Made by a program: the position numbers and the translations under genes. DNA of 64,000 nucleotides from Siminovitchia sp047228825 (GTDB lineage: Bacteria; Bacillota; Bacilli; Bacillales; Bacillaceae_C), in assembly GCF_047228825.1 (NCBI RefSeq), contig NZ_JBFEGN010000007.1, positions 1 to 64,000 of the forward strand. Reading direction: 5' to 3'. The notes under the pieces were generated by a model. The model saw nothing but the letters and a program-made list of their open reading frames with translations, was not told where the DNA came from and did not search any database. This document shows, in pieces, positions 1 through 8,824 of this stretch; position 1 is the stretch's first letter, and each line of letters begins with the position of its first letter.

Positions 1-409
<409 letters not shown>

Positions 410-410
410 T

Positions 411-878
411 ACTTTTAAAGAAAGTATAAGTTTTTTTAGGGTTTAACATTTTGAACAAAGCCCTTAGTTGTCTAGCTCCGACGGACAGGACGTCCTAGTG
501 CCGCCGGCGCCACAGGACGTGGCGACCTAAGGCGGCCAGCGCCTATCGACTAGCAGACTTCCCGCCTCAAAGGGTGCTCCTGCGCTATAGCATATTCGAT
601 GAAGCTTTGTTCAGCTCGTCGCAAAGCTGCAGGATGCCAATTCAAAGAAGCAGCTTTCCTACGATAGGTCAACATCGGCTCCGACGCACAGGATGTGCTA
701 GTGCAGGCGAAGCGACAGGACAAGGAAAGCTTCGACAGCATCAGCATCGCACGAAGGAAAAGCGAAGCTTTTTCGAGGACGTCGCTGCTTGAGCCTGCCT
801 TCGTCGCCGTGTTTCCTTTATCTCGTCGGAGTCACTCCAGTCTGTACGTCGATGGGCAAGGCGCTTGCGCTTTTCTTA
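411..878. repeat. Interspersed repeat, copy 1 (468 bp, adjoins the intron)
   Basis: The stretch from ACTTTTAAAGAAAGTATAAG to GCGCTTGCGCTTTTCTTA recurs at 59128-59534 with high identity, especially in its last 250 bp. This copy has 58 extra bases at 480-537 after TCTAGCTCC. That insert begins with a diverged version of an internal motif (CTCCGACG.ACAGGA.GT.CTAGTGC, seen again at 680-705). The repeat carries several short ORFs with no family features, so it is best treated as non-coding. Bases 879-1007 after it hold nothing I recognise. Confidence 0.85.
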
Positions 879-1007
879 TGTACTTTAAAATTAACAAATG
901 GAATAAAACTGCCGCAATTTAACACCAAGGAAATCGTTGAGGGATGTAATCGGTGGAAAGCCATTCATTCAAAAGAGTTTGTATGCTGCTGTTTGCGCCT
1001 TTCAGAA

Positions 1008-1050
1008 GAAAAAAGCCGCTAAAAAAGCCACCCCGTATATGGAAGCGGCC
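1008..1050 (-). terminator. Rho-independent terminator of the EamA gene
   Basis: Read on the minus strand, GGCCGCT pairs with AGCGGC across a loop and a run of T follows. It lies just past the EamA stop codon at 1060. Confidence 0.6.
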
Positions 1051-1059
1051 TTATGCATG

Positions 1060-1941
1060 CTATATTTTTTCGCGTACCGGGCGGACTTTGAGAAGCCTTG
1101 GTTTTGTTTCAGAAATCATAATGGCAAGTAAGATAAGAGCTGCCCCTATTGCCATCTTCAATGTAATCACTTCGCCCAAAATAGCAATGGAGAAGATCAT
1201 GCCCCAAAATGATTCAGTCGAGAGAATAATCGCTGCTTTCGTTTCCGAAATGAACTTCTGTGCCGAAGTCTGCAATAAAAAACAAAGTGCTGTTGAGAAG
1301 ATACCCAGATACAGGAGCGGAAGTATCGCTCCATCCGTTACCGGCATGGCGATTTCGCCTCTGAATAAGATGACGGCAAAGCCTAAAAAGGCTGCGGTCC
1401 ACATTTGAATGATGGTCAGGACAATCGGGTCTTCATCTTTTACAAATTTGGCTGTATAAAAAATATGAAAAGCAAATGCGAATGCACATAGCAATGAAAG
1501 AAAATCGCCGAAATTGATTTCCATGGACAGCTTCAGCGATAAAAAGCCGATGCCGGTCATGGCCAATACGGCACCGGTCAGCTCATATTTATCGAGTTTC
1601 TTTTTATATAAAAGAAAGCCGATAAAAGGAACGATGACAACATTGACCGCCGTGAGAAACGCATTTTTGGAAGGGGTCGTAAATTGGAGCCCGACCGTTT
1701 GCAGGGCAAATGCCAAATATAAAATACTCCCGAGCAAGACACCCTTTAGAATCATGTTTTTACGGATGGACGTCAATTTTTTATAAAATATGAAACTTAA
1801 AATGAGTCCGCCTATCAAAAAACGGACAGCCATATTTTGATAAGCTGTGTAATGGACCAAAGAAATGGAGCTTGCCACAAATCCGCTCCCCCAAATGATG
1901 GCCGTAATAAACAGGCCGATTTCCCCAAAGTATTTGCGCAT
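1060..1941 (-). CDS. EamA/DMT-superfamily exporter
   Basis: A 293-residue hydrophobic protein with about ten predicted membrane segments arranged as two EamA repeats, each about 140 residues. It starts GLFITAIIWGSGFVASS, the usual first helix of drug/metabolite transporters, and the second repeat contains FSTALCFLLQTSAQKFISETKAA, the hallmark EamA helix pair. Family members export amino acids, purines or other metabolites; the substrate here cannot be read from sequence. The start is ATG at 1941 with GGGGGGAAATC just upstream. It diverges from the bio operon and has its own terminator, so it is monocistronic. A second family member lies at 42641-43549. Confidence 0.85.
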   Translation of the reverse strand: MRKYFGEIGLFITAIIWGSGFVASSISLVHYTAYQNMAVRFLIGGLILSFIFYKKLTSIRKNMILKGVLLGSILYLAFALQTVGLQFTTPSKNAFLTAVNVVIVPFIGFLLYKKKLDKYELTGAVLAMTGIGFLSLKLSMEINFGDFLSLLCAFAFAFHIFYTAKFVKDEDPIVLTIIQMWTAAFLGFAVILFRGEIAMPVTDGAILPLLYLGIFSTALCFLLQTSAQKFISETKAAIILSTESFWGMIFSIAILGEVITLKMAIGAALILLAIMISETKPRLLKVRPVREKI

Positions 1942-2229
1942 GATTTCCCCCCGAATTTATGTATCTCTCAACCTCATTCTAATATAAATTTTCTTTTTGC
2001 AAAAGATTCCCGCAAAAAGAAAATGGTAAAAAGTGCATCAAAGCACGAATCATCTTTTTCATTGCATGCCCGCAGAAGCGTGGAGGTTGAGATAGAGGTG
2101 GATGGATTGAACAGTGAAATGTTTGCCGGACAAGGGTGAAAAGCTCCACAATTAATTTTTATCTTGCAGAAAATACCTTCCTTTTTCCATGTTTTTTATC
2201 TGCCTTTGTGCTTATTTCGTTCTCCCATA

Positions 2230-2258
2230 TTGACAGATAACAATTTGAGACATACAAT
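2230..2258 (+). promoter_or_regulatory. Promoter of the biotin operon
   Basis: TTGACA at 2230-2235 and TACAAT at 2253-2258 are separated by 17 bp, a near-consensus sigma-A promoter. The predicted transcription start at about 2265 falls inside the BirA operator. Confidence 0.8.
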
Positions 2259-2260
2259 CC

Positions 2261-2297
2261 ATATTGTTAACCTAATTTTTAAATAGGTTAACAATAT
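2261..2297 (+). promoter_or_regulatory. BirA operator
   Basis: A perfect inverted repeat: ATATTGTTAACCTA (2261-2274), 9 bases, then TAGGTTAACAATAT (2284-2297). This is the TTGTTAACC...GGTTAACAA operator bound by biotinyl-AMP-loaded BirA in Bacillaceae. It covers the predicted start of transcription, so holo-BirA would block initiation when biotin is plentiful. Confidence 0.92.
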
Positions 2298-2317
2298 GAC
2301 AGAAAGGGGGAGGAACG

Positions 2318-3088
2318 ATGCAAAGCGGAGAGCTTTTCAGCGTTAGAATGAGGGCGGCCAAGGACGGGCCCCATGAACGGGGCGGCACTCACATATCCGG
2401 TGGAGAGATGCTCGCAGCATTCGGCGATATTCAGCAGGCTGTCATGTATTTGCTGGAAAAGGGGTTAAACCATTCAAAAGGCAGGCCGGATTTTATGCAG
2501 ATTCAATTTGAATGTATTCATGAGCCTGCAAAATGCGTTAAACCTTTGAAAATGAAGACGAATGAGGTGGAAACGCCGGAGGAAGGACAAGCACTGGCGT
2601 GGAGCCTGTTGGAAGAAACGGGGATTCGAAGGCACATCATTGATGAAGCCTATAAGCTTGTTTCGCAATACTCAAGCATGAGCGGGGCCGTGTTGATTGA
2701 TGTTCATTCAGGAATGCGGTTGGATAACAGGAAAGAAAAAGGGGTGCGTGTTTCCAGAATGGACTGGCAGAGCGGACATGATGAAAAATGGGCCGGCTGC
2801 CATGATGTGCCCCTTCATTCAAGAGTGAAGGAAGCGGTTGTTCTTGCCACAAAGGTATGTGGACATCGAGCTGCTGTTGCTGAGTTATGCTGGTCAGATG
2901 ATCCGGATTATATAACAGGTTATGTGGCAAGTAAAAGGCTTGGCTATCAGCGCATCACCAAGCTGAAAGAATACGGGGACGAACGGGGCTGCAGGATTTT
3001 TTTTGTAGATGGCAAGGAAGATATACACTCTTACATACACTATTTGGAAAATCAGCCCGTCATTGTTCAATGGGAGGTAGAAGAATGA
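2318..3088 (+). CDS. bioW: 6-carboxyhexanoate-CoA ligase (pimeloyl-CoA synthetase)
   Basis: BioW activates pimelate with ATP and CoA to pimeloyl-CoA, the first committed step of Bacillus biotin synthesis. The 256-residue product has the family N-terminus FSVRMRAAKDGPHERGGTHI with the GGTHISG motif, and is close to the usual 250-260 residue size. It starts at ATG 2318, eight bases after GGGGGAGG. It is first in a five-gene operon directly behind the BirA operator and overlaps bioA by an ATGA junction (3085-3088), so translation is coupled. Confidence 0.95.
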   Translation: MQSGELFSVRMRAAKDGPHERGGTHISGGEMLAAFGDIQQAVMYLLEKGLNHSKGRPDFMQIQFECIHEPAKCVKPLKMKTNEVETPEEGQALAWSLLEETGIRRHIIDEAYKLVSQYSSMSGAVLIDVHSGMRLDNRKEKGVRVSRMDWQSGHDEKWAGCHDVPLHSRVKEAVVLATKVCGHRAAVAELCWSDDPDYITGYVASKRLGYQRITKLKEYGDERGCRIFFVDGKEDIHSYIHYLENQPVIVQWEVEE

Positions 3089-4431
3089 CACAAGCATTCA
3101 TTGAAAAAAGCAAGAAATACCTTTGGCTGCCTTTTACGCAAATGAAAGATTACGACCACGATTCTCTCATTATTGAGAGCGGTAAAGGAATAAAAGTAAA
3201 AGACATATTTGGGAAGGAATATTATGACGGCTTTTCTTCTGTTTGGCTGAATGTACATGGCCACCGCAAAAAGGAATTAGACGATGCGATCAAGAATCAG
3301 CTTGAGAAAATTGCCCACTCCACGCTGCTGGGGATGACAAATGTTCCGGCAACGGAACTGGCCGAAAAGCTGATTGAAATCAGCCCTGAAAATTTGACGC
3401 GTGTCTTTTATTCGGACAGCGGGGCAACGGCCATGGAAATTGCCCTTAAAATGGCTTTTCAATATTGGATCAATATCGGCAGGCCGGAAAAGCAGAAATT
3501 TATCGCCATGCAAAACGGCTATCATGGAGATACGATTGGTGCTGTAAGCGTCGGTTCCATAGAACTTTTCCATCATGTATACGGACCGTTGATGTTTGAC
3601 AGTTACAAAGCGCCTATTCCGTACGTTTATCGTTCTGAAAGCGGCGATCCCATCCGGTGCCGTGATGAATGCTTGCATAAGCTTGAGCAGCTTCTAATTG
3701 AAAAACATGAGGAAATTGCGGCACTTTCCATTGAATCTATGATTCAGGGGGCTGCCGGAATGATTGTGATGCCGGAAGGATTTTTGTCGGGTGTGCGTGA
3801 GCTATGCACGAAATTTGATGTTTTAATGATTGTGGATGAGGTGGCGACCGGATTTGGACGAACCGGAAAAATGTTTGCCTGTGAACATGAACATGTCCAG
3901 CCGGATCTTATGGCTGTCGGCAAAGGAATAACGGGAGGTTATTTGCCGATTGCCGCAACCTTCACCACCGAAAAAATCTACGAAGCTTTTTACGATGATT
4001 ACGATCAAATGAAGACTTTTTTCCATGGTCATTCTTATACAGGGAATCAGCTTGGGTGCGCAGTCGCCCTTGAAAATTTGCGGTTATTTAAAACCGAACA
4101 GATTGTAGAAGAGGTGGCCAGGAAGGCAAAGGTGCTTGAAAGGCTTCTGGGTGAGCTGCATACACTTCCACACGTTGGAGATATTAGGCAGCTTGGTTTT
4201 ATGTGCGGCATCGAGCTTGTTGCGTCCAAGGAAACGAAGGAACCTTTTCCTTCCGAAAAAAGAGTTGGATATCGTGTTTCCCTAAAAATGAGGGAACTGG
4301 GGATGCTGACACGGCCGCTCGGAAATACAATTGTCTTTATGCCGCCACTTGCCAGTACAATCGAGGAACTTGAGGAAATGATTTCCATTATGAAAGAAGC
4401 CATTCATGAGGTGACAAGTGTTGCCGTTTGA
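3085..4431 (+). CDS. bioA: Adenosylmethionine-8-amino-7-oxononanoate aminotransferase
   Basis: A class III PLP-dependent aminotransferase converting KAPA to DAPA. The 448-residue length equals that of B. subtilis BioA. The N-terminus KKYLWLPFTQMKDYD is typical of BioA. Visible class III features are DEVATGFGRTGKMFA (cofactor-binding Asp) and AVGKGITGGYLP, which contains the Schiff-base Lys. The start is ATG 3085 behind GGGAGG; an earlier in-frame codon at 3070 lies inside bioW and upstream of that site. The 3' end overlaps bioF by 14 bases. Confidence 0.95.
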   Translation: MTQAFIEKSKKYLWLPFTQMKDYDHDSLIIESGKGIKVKDIFGKEYYDGFSSVWLNVHGHRKKELDDAIKNQLEKIAHSTLLGMTNVPATELAEKLIEISPENLTRVFYSDSGATAMEIALKMAFQYWINIGRPEKQKFIAMQNGYHGDTIGAVSVGSIELFHHVYGPLMFDSYKAPIPYVYRSESGDPIRCRDECLHKLEQLLIEKHEEIAALSIESMIQGAAGMIVMPEGFLSGVRELCTKFDVLMIVDEVATGFGRTGKMFACEHEHVQPDLMAVGKGITGGYLPIAATFTTEKIYEAFYDDYDQMKTFFHGHSYTGNQLGCAVALENLRLFKTEQIVEEVARKAKVLERLLGELHTLPHVGDIRQLGFMCGIELVASKETKEPFPSEKRVGYRVSLKMRELGMLTRPLGNTIVFMPPLASTIEELEEMISIMKEAIHEVTSVAV

Positions 4432-5593
4432 TGGCTGGCTGCGTGGCCGCTTAAACGAGGTAAAAGCCGCCGGTTTGTACCGGAAGCTCCGAACAATGGA
4501 AACGGCTCCCCAGCCCGAAATGATAGTGGACGGACAAAAGCAAATCGTCTTTTCATCCAATAATTACCTGGGGCTGGCGAATGATAAACGGGTGATCCAG
4601 GCTGCAATGAAAACATTAAATCAGTTTGGAGTTGGAAGCAGCGGTTCAAGGCTGACGACAGGCAATTCCGGTTGGCATCAAAAATTGGAAAAAAGAATTG
4701 CGGATTTTAAGCAAACGGAAGCCGCCCTGCTTTTTTCAAGCGGATATTTAGCCAATATCGGTGTCCTGTCGTCATTGCCGGGAAAAGGAGATGTCATTTT
4801 AAGTGATCAATATAATCATGCCAGTATTATTGACGGCTGCCGGCTATCCAGAGCGGAAACACTCATATATCAACATGTCGATATGGAGGATCTTGAAAAA
4901 AAGCTGACTGATACAGCTTGTTTTCAACGGCGGTTTATCGTGACAGACGGCGTCTTCAGCATGGATGGTACCATTGCGCCTCTTGACCGGATCATCGAGC
5001 TTGCCAACCGTTATGAGGCACATGTGATTGTCGATGATGCCCATGCCACAGGTGTTGTGGGGAAAAACGGCAGAGGGACGAGTGAATGTTTTGGTGTATT
5101 GCCTGATGTGGTGATTGGCACTTTAAGCAAAGCTGCCGGTACGGAGGGCGGTTTTGCCGCCGGTTCTCATGCCTTCATCGATTTTTTAATCAACCATGCC
5201 AGAACATTTATCTTTCAAACGGCCATTCCGCCATCAAGCTGTGCGGCTGCGTATGTTGCTTTCGGGTTGATGGAACAGGAGCGGGAAAAGCGTCAACTGC
5301 TCCATTCCAACATCAAGAAGGTGAAAGCGGGATTACGGGAAATGGGCTATCAGGTCAAGGGAGATGATACAGCGATTATTCCCGTGATCATAGGTAAGGA
5401 AGGAACGGCAGTTGCATTCTCCAAAAAATTGCAGGAAAAGGGAATATACGCGCCTGCCATTCGTCCGCCAACTGTACCGGCAGGGGAAAGCCGTATCCGT
5501 TTGACAGTGACCGCTGATCATCATGCAAAAGAAATAGAATACTTGTTAGAGGTATTTGATTTTATAGGAAGAGAGTTGAGGATCATCAAATGA
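4418..5593 (+). CDS. bioF: 8-amino-7-oxononanoate synthase
   Basis: A PLP-dependent alpha-oxoamine synthase joining pimeloyl-CoA (or pimeloyl-ACP) and alanine to KAPA. The 391-residue product shows SSNNYLGLAND, GSGSRLTTGN, the IVDDAHATGVVG block with the PLP-contacting Asp, and GTLSKAAGTEGGF holding the catalytic Lys. The start codon is GTG 4418 with GAGGTG upstream, or the adjacent TTG 4421. It overlaps the end of bioA and joins bioD by an ATGA overlap at 5590-5593. Confidence 0.95.
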   Translation: MLPFDGWLRGRLNEVKAAGLYRKLRTMETAPQPEMIVDGQKQIVFSSNNYLGLANDKRVIQAAMKTLNQFGVGSSGSRLTTGNSGWHQKLEKRIADFKQTEAALLFSSGYLANIGVLSSLPGKGDVILSDQYNHASIIDGCRLSRAETLIYQHVDMEDLEKKLTDTACFQRRFIVTDGVFSMDGTIAPLDRIIELANRYEAHVIVDDAHATGVVGKNGRGTSECFGVLPDVVIGTLSKAAGTEGGFAAGSHAFIDFLINHARTFIFQTAIPPSSCAAAYVAFGLMEQEREKRQLLHSNIKKVKAGLREMGYQVKGDDTAIIPVIIGKEGTAVAFSKKLQEKGIYAPAIRPPTVPAGESRIRLTVTADHHAKEIEYLLEVFDFIGRELRIIK

Positions 5594-6318
5594 AAGGAAT
5601 ATTTGTAACGGGAACAGATACGGGAGTTGGAAAAACGGTTGTATCTTGCGGGCTTGCTGCAGCATTAAAAGAACAAAGGATAGATGTCGGAGTATTTAAA
5701 CCGCTGTTAAGCGGAATTTCGCGTGAACATGCCGAAAGTGATACAAGCCTGCTGAAACAAATGTCGCAAACGACACTGTCCCATGAGGAAATTACTCCCT
5801 TTGAATTTGTGGAACCTCTCGCCCCGCTAGTTGCAGCACGCCTGGAAGAGAGAAAGATTTTCCTTGAAGATGTGCTCGCTCATTGGGAGAGCATGAAAGA
5901 AAAGCACGAATTTTTTATCGTCGAGGGTGCGGGTGGCATTTCTGTACCGCTCGGCGAAGATTTTTTGGTAAGTGATCTGATAAAAGCTTTACAGCTGCCG
6001 TTGTTAATTGTAGCCCGGCCGAATCTTGGTACAATCAATCATACTTTTTTAACGATCCAATACGCCAAAAGCATGGGTCTTCCCATTGCCGGTATCGTCA
6101 TAAACGGTAGAAGTGAACACCCGGATATTGCCGAGGCAACGAGCCCGGAGTTGATGGAGGATATGTGTGGTGTACCCATTTTAGGCATGATGCCGAAGCT
6201 GGACGAAGTCACGAAAGAAAAGGTTCAAAGCATGATTCAAGTTTATCTGGATATGCCATTATTGCTAAACCGTTTGAAATTAGACGGGACTTCTGACCAG
6301 GAAGTGCGTTTGATATGA
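5590..6318 (+). CDS. bioD: Dethiobiotin synthetase
   Basis: It closes the ureido ring of dethiobiotin from DAPA, CO2 and ATP. The 242-residue product begins MKGIFVTGTDTGVGKTVVSC, the modified P-loop of BioD, and contains VEGAGGISVPL, the second signature loop. Length and motifs are ordinary for the family. ATG 5590 overlaps the bioF stop and the gene ends in an ATGA overlap with bioI. In B. subtilis bioB lies between bioD and bioI; here nothing separates them. Confidence 0.95.
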   Translation: MKGIFVTGTDTGVGKTVVSCGLAAALKEQRIDVGVFKPLLSGISREHAESDTSLLKQMSQTTLSHEEITPFEFVEPLAPLVAARLEERKIFLEDVLAHWESMKEKHEFFIVEGAGGISVPLGEDFLVSDLIKALQLPLLIVARPNLGTINHTFLTIQYAKSMGLPIAGIVINGRSEHPDIAEATSPELMEDMCGVPILGMMPKLDEVTKEKVQSMIQVYLDMPLLLNRLKLDGTSDQEVRLI

Positions 6319-7502
6319 CCACAAAACAGTCCATTTCACTTACTTCCGCGGCGTTTATTGACAATCCTTATCCGTTTTACGACGAGATGCGTTCCATGGG
6401 GCCGCTATACAAGCTGGATTCGTTTCCATATCCAGGTTGGTACATTACCGGTTATGAGGAAGCAAAGAAAGTCCTTTTGGATACAAGATTTAAAAATCGG
6501 ATTCCGCTTCCACTCACATCGAAAAAATATGGACGCCTGAAAGAAGTTCAGAACGATATGATGTTGTTTAAGAATGAGTTTGACCACAGGCGCTTGCGCG
6601 GACTCACCAGCGCGGCATTTGTACCGTCCAAGCTGGAACATGTTCGACACTATATAGAAGAAACTGTCCATGATTTGCTTGATCAGTCAGTGCAAAAAAA
6701 CAAAATGGATGTCGTATCTGATTATGCTTTTCCCTTGGCAAGTCTTGTGATCGCAAAGCTGATCGGTGTTCCGGTAGAAGAGCGGCCATTATTTCGAGAT
6801 TGGTCGGCCAATTTAATCCGAACGATTGATTTCACCCGCACCAGACATATATTGGCAAATGGCGACGAAACCATTGGTGTACTGCTGGATTATTTTCAGC
6901 GATTAATCAACAAGAAGAAAAGTGCTCCAAAAGAGGATCTGATCAGCATGCTGGTAATGCAGGACAACCAATTATCCGAAAAAGAACTGTTGGCAACATG
7001 CATTTTGCTGGTCATAGCTGGGCATGAAACGACGGTAAACCTGATCAGCAATACTGTCCTTGTTTTATTGAATCATCCGGTGCAGTATAAGGCATTACAA
7101 GAAAATCCGGCACTGATCGAAACGGCAATAGAGGAAGTTCTGCGCTATGAAAGCCCTACACAGATGACAGCCCGAGTGGCATCAGAAGATATCGAAATGG
7201 GGGAATCTATCGTTCAAAAAGGTGAACATGTATATGTTCTTTTAGGGGCGGCAAACCGTGATCCAGAGAAATTTGCCAAGGCCGATGTATTTGATATGAC
7301 GAGGAAATCCAACCCCCATCTGGCATTTGGACATGGTGTTCATTTTTGCATAGGGGCGTCACTGGCGCGCATGGAAGCTCAAATCGCCATTCAAACCCTA
7401 TTACAGCGCATGCCGGATCTCCAATTAGCCGATTCCCATCCGCGGTGGAGGAGATTGATCGGGTTTCGATCGTTATCGGAACTGCCGGTTATTTTGAGCT
7501 AG
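6315..7502 (+). CDS. bioI: Cytochrome P450 forming pimeloyl-ACP (BioI)
   Basis: BioI cleaves acyl-ACP chains oxidatively to give pimeloyl-ACP. The 395-residue protein has the P450 I-helix oxygen-binding motif AGHETTVN, the EVLRYESP ExxR helix, and the haem loop FGHGVHFCIGASLAR with the axial Cys. It starts at ATG 6315, coupled to bioD. Holding both bioW and bioI gives two routes to the pimeloyl moiety, as in B. subtilis. The product cannot be biotin from this operon alone because bioB is absent. A small hairpin at 7495-7509 has no T run, so read-through into the glutaminase gene is possible. Confidence 0.92.
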   Translation: MTTKQSISLTSAAFIDNPYPFYDEMRSMGPLYKLDSFPYPGWYITGYEEAKKVLLDTRFKNRIPLPLTSKKYGRLKEVQNDMMLFKNEFDHRRLRGLTSAAFVPSKLEHVRHYIEETVHDLLDQSVQKNKMDVVSDYAFPLASLVIAKLIGVPVEERPLFRDWSANLIRTIDFTRTRHILANGDETIGVLLDYFQRLINKKKSAPKEDLISMLVMQDNQLSEKELLATCILLVIAGHETTVNLISNTVLVLLNHPVQYKALQENPALIETAIEEVLRYESPTQMTARVASEDIEMGESIVQKGEHVYVLLGAANRDPEKFAKADVFDMTRKSNPHLAFGHGVHFCIGASLARMEAQIAIQTLLQRMPDLQLADSHPRWRRLIGFRSLSELPVILS

Positions 7503-7582
7503 TTCAGCTCTGAATCTATCCCATTTTTCAAAAAGGTGGTTGGACAACTTTCTTTTTGAGCATACTGCTATTGGTGATGAAC

Positions 7583-8512
7583 ATGTTATGTCATTCGAGC
7601 GAAGAATTAATGGCGTTTGTAAAAGAAGCAAGGTCAGCTGCCAAGGAGGGAAAAGTTGCTGAATACATCCCTGCACTGGCAAAAGCGAATCCCAATAGTT
7701 TATCGATTGCCATTTTTTATCCTGACGGAAAATGTATATCGGCGGGCGACATTGACAAAAAAATGACACTGCAAAGTATTTCCAAGGTCATCAGCCTGGC
7801 GCTCGTCCTCATGGACAGGGGAGAAAAAGAGGTATTTTCGCGTGTGGGCATGGAGCCGACGGGAGATCCGTTTCATTCGATCGGAAAACTGGAAACAATG
7901 TCTCCCGCCAAGCCCTTAAACCCAATGATCAACGCCGGAGCATTAGTCGTTACGCACCTGCTGAAAGGAAAAAGTGTTGAAGACCGGTTACAGCCATTAC
8001 TTTCCTTTATACGGGAAATGGCCGGTGACAACCGGATTGATTACAGTGAAGAAGTGGCTTTGTCCGAATATCAATCATCTTTTTTAAATCGGGCCCTTGC
8101 TTATTTTTTAAGGCAGCATGGCGTCATTCAGGAAGATGTGGAAGAACTGATTGATCTATATACAAAGCAGTGCGCGATTGAAATGAACTGTCTTGAGCTT
8201 GCCAGGATCGGAATGGTGTTTGCGATGGACGGCTTGGATCCGATGAGGGGAAAACAGCTCATGCCGCCCAAAGTTGCCCGCATCTGTAAAACATTTATGG
8301 TGACGTGCGGAATGTATAATGCTTCCGGAGAGTTTGCAATTAAAGTCGGAATTCCGGCAAAAAGCGGCGTATCCGGCGGGATCATGGGTGCTGTTCCGAA
8401 TACATTTGGGATCGGCATTTTTGGCCCCGCATTGAATGAAAAAGGGAACAGTGCAGCAGGCACCAAGCTGCTGGAGCTGTTGTCAAAAACCTACCGTTTA
8501 AGTATGTTTTAA
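7583..8512 (+). CDS. glsA: Glutaminase
   Basis: Hydrolyses L-glutamine to glutamate and ammonia. The protein is a serine-dependent beta-lactamase-fold glutaminase: LQSISKV contains the catalytic Ser-x-x-Lys, followed by NPMINAGALV, YNASGEFA and the C-terminal KSGVSGGIMG. Starting at ATG 7583 it is 309 residues, the length I recall for B. subtilis YlaM, and its N-terminus MLCHSSEELMAF lines up with that protein. Earlier codons at 7556 and 7577 lack a good ribosome site. It lies 80 bases after bioI. Confidence 0.93.
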   Translation: MLCHSSEELMAFVKEARSAAKEGKVAEYIPALAKANPNSLSIAIFYPDGKCISAGDIDKKMTLQSISKVISLALVLMDRGEKEVFSRVGMEPTGDPFHSIGKLETMSPAKPLNPMINAGALVVTHLLKGKSVEDRLQPLLSFIREMAGDNRIDYSEEVALSEYQSSFLNRALAYFLRQHGVIQEDVEELIDLYTKQCAIEMNCLELARIGMVFAMDGLDPMRGKQLMPPKVARICKTFMVTCGMYNASGEFAIKVGIPAKSGVSGGIMGAVPNTFGIGIFGPALNEKGNSAAGTKLLELLSKTYRLSMF

Positions 8513-8535
8513 CCAATGATGACAACAATTCCCGC

Positions 8536-8584
8536 TTGAATATGGAACATTCGTTTGCATATAATATATACAAACAAATGTTCC
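8536..8584 (+). promoter_or_regulatory. Promoter with paired LexA-like boxes
   Basis: TTGAAT (8536-8541) and TATAAT (8560-8565) are 18 bp apart. The -10 is flanked by GGAACATTCGTTTG (8544-8557) and CAAACAAATGTTCC (8571-8584), arms of a nearly perfect inverted repeat. Each arm matches the Bacillus LexA/DinR box CGAAC-RNRY-GTTYC with one clear mismatch when read in the right direction. Binding there would occlude the promoter, suggesting SOS control of the next gene. This is inference from motif match. Confidence 0.55.
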
Positions 8585-8596
8585 GGAGTGGTGTGA

Positions 8597-8824
8597 ATGA
8601 AAGGGCTGCCCATGCGTGCTGTGCAGGCAGGCGAAAGGTTGGAAATGATCTATTTGTCCGAAAACAATCAGCTTTCCCAGCGTGTCATCAAAGTCATATC
8701 TGTGTCGGAAACAACAGTTAAGGCGTACTGTTACTTAAAAAAACAATTTCGGACTTTTAAAAGGGAAAATATCCTCTCGGTGGCTCCGGCCGTCCAAAAA
8801 AAGCAGATTTATGAGAAAGTATAA
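8597..8824 (+). CDS. Small WYL-domain-like protein, candidate SOS gene
   Basis: A 75-residue protein starting at ATG 8597 behind GGAGTGG. The pattern GERLEMIYLSENNQLSQRVI..V......VKAYCYLKKQFRTFKRENILSV resembles a lone WYL-type Sm-like fold (ligand or single-stranded DNA sensing), as seen in short Bacillus WYL proteins. I do not recognise an established function. Its promoter carries two LexA-like boxes. The last 16 bases overlap the end of the convergent MBL gene. Confidence 0.6.
   Translation: MKGLPMRAVQAGERLEMIYLSENNQLSQRVIKVISVSETTVKAYCYLKKQFRTFKRENILSVAPAVQKKQIYEKV

Noticed and set aside
574..1022. Several overlapping ORFs of 70-150 codons within and after repeat copy 1
   Set aside because: They recur only because the repeat recurs (compare 59185-59647), lack ribosome sites and family features, and change frame at differences between copies.
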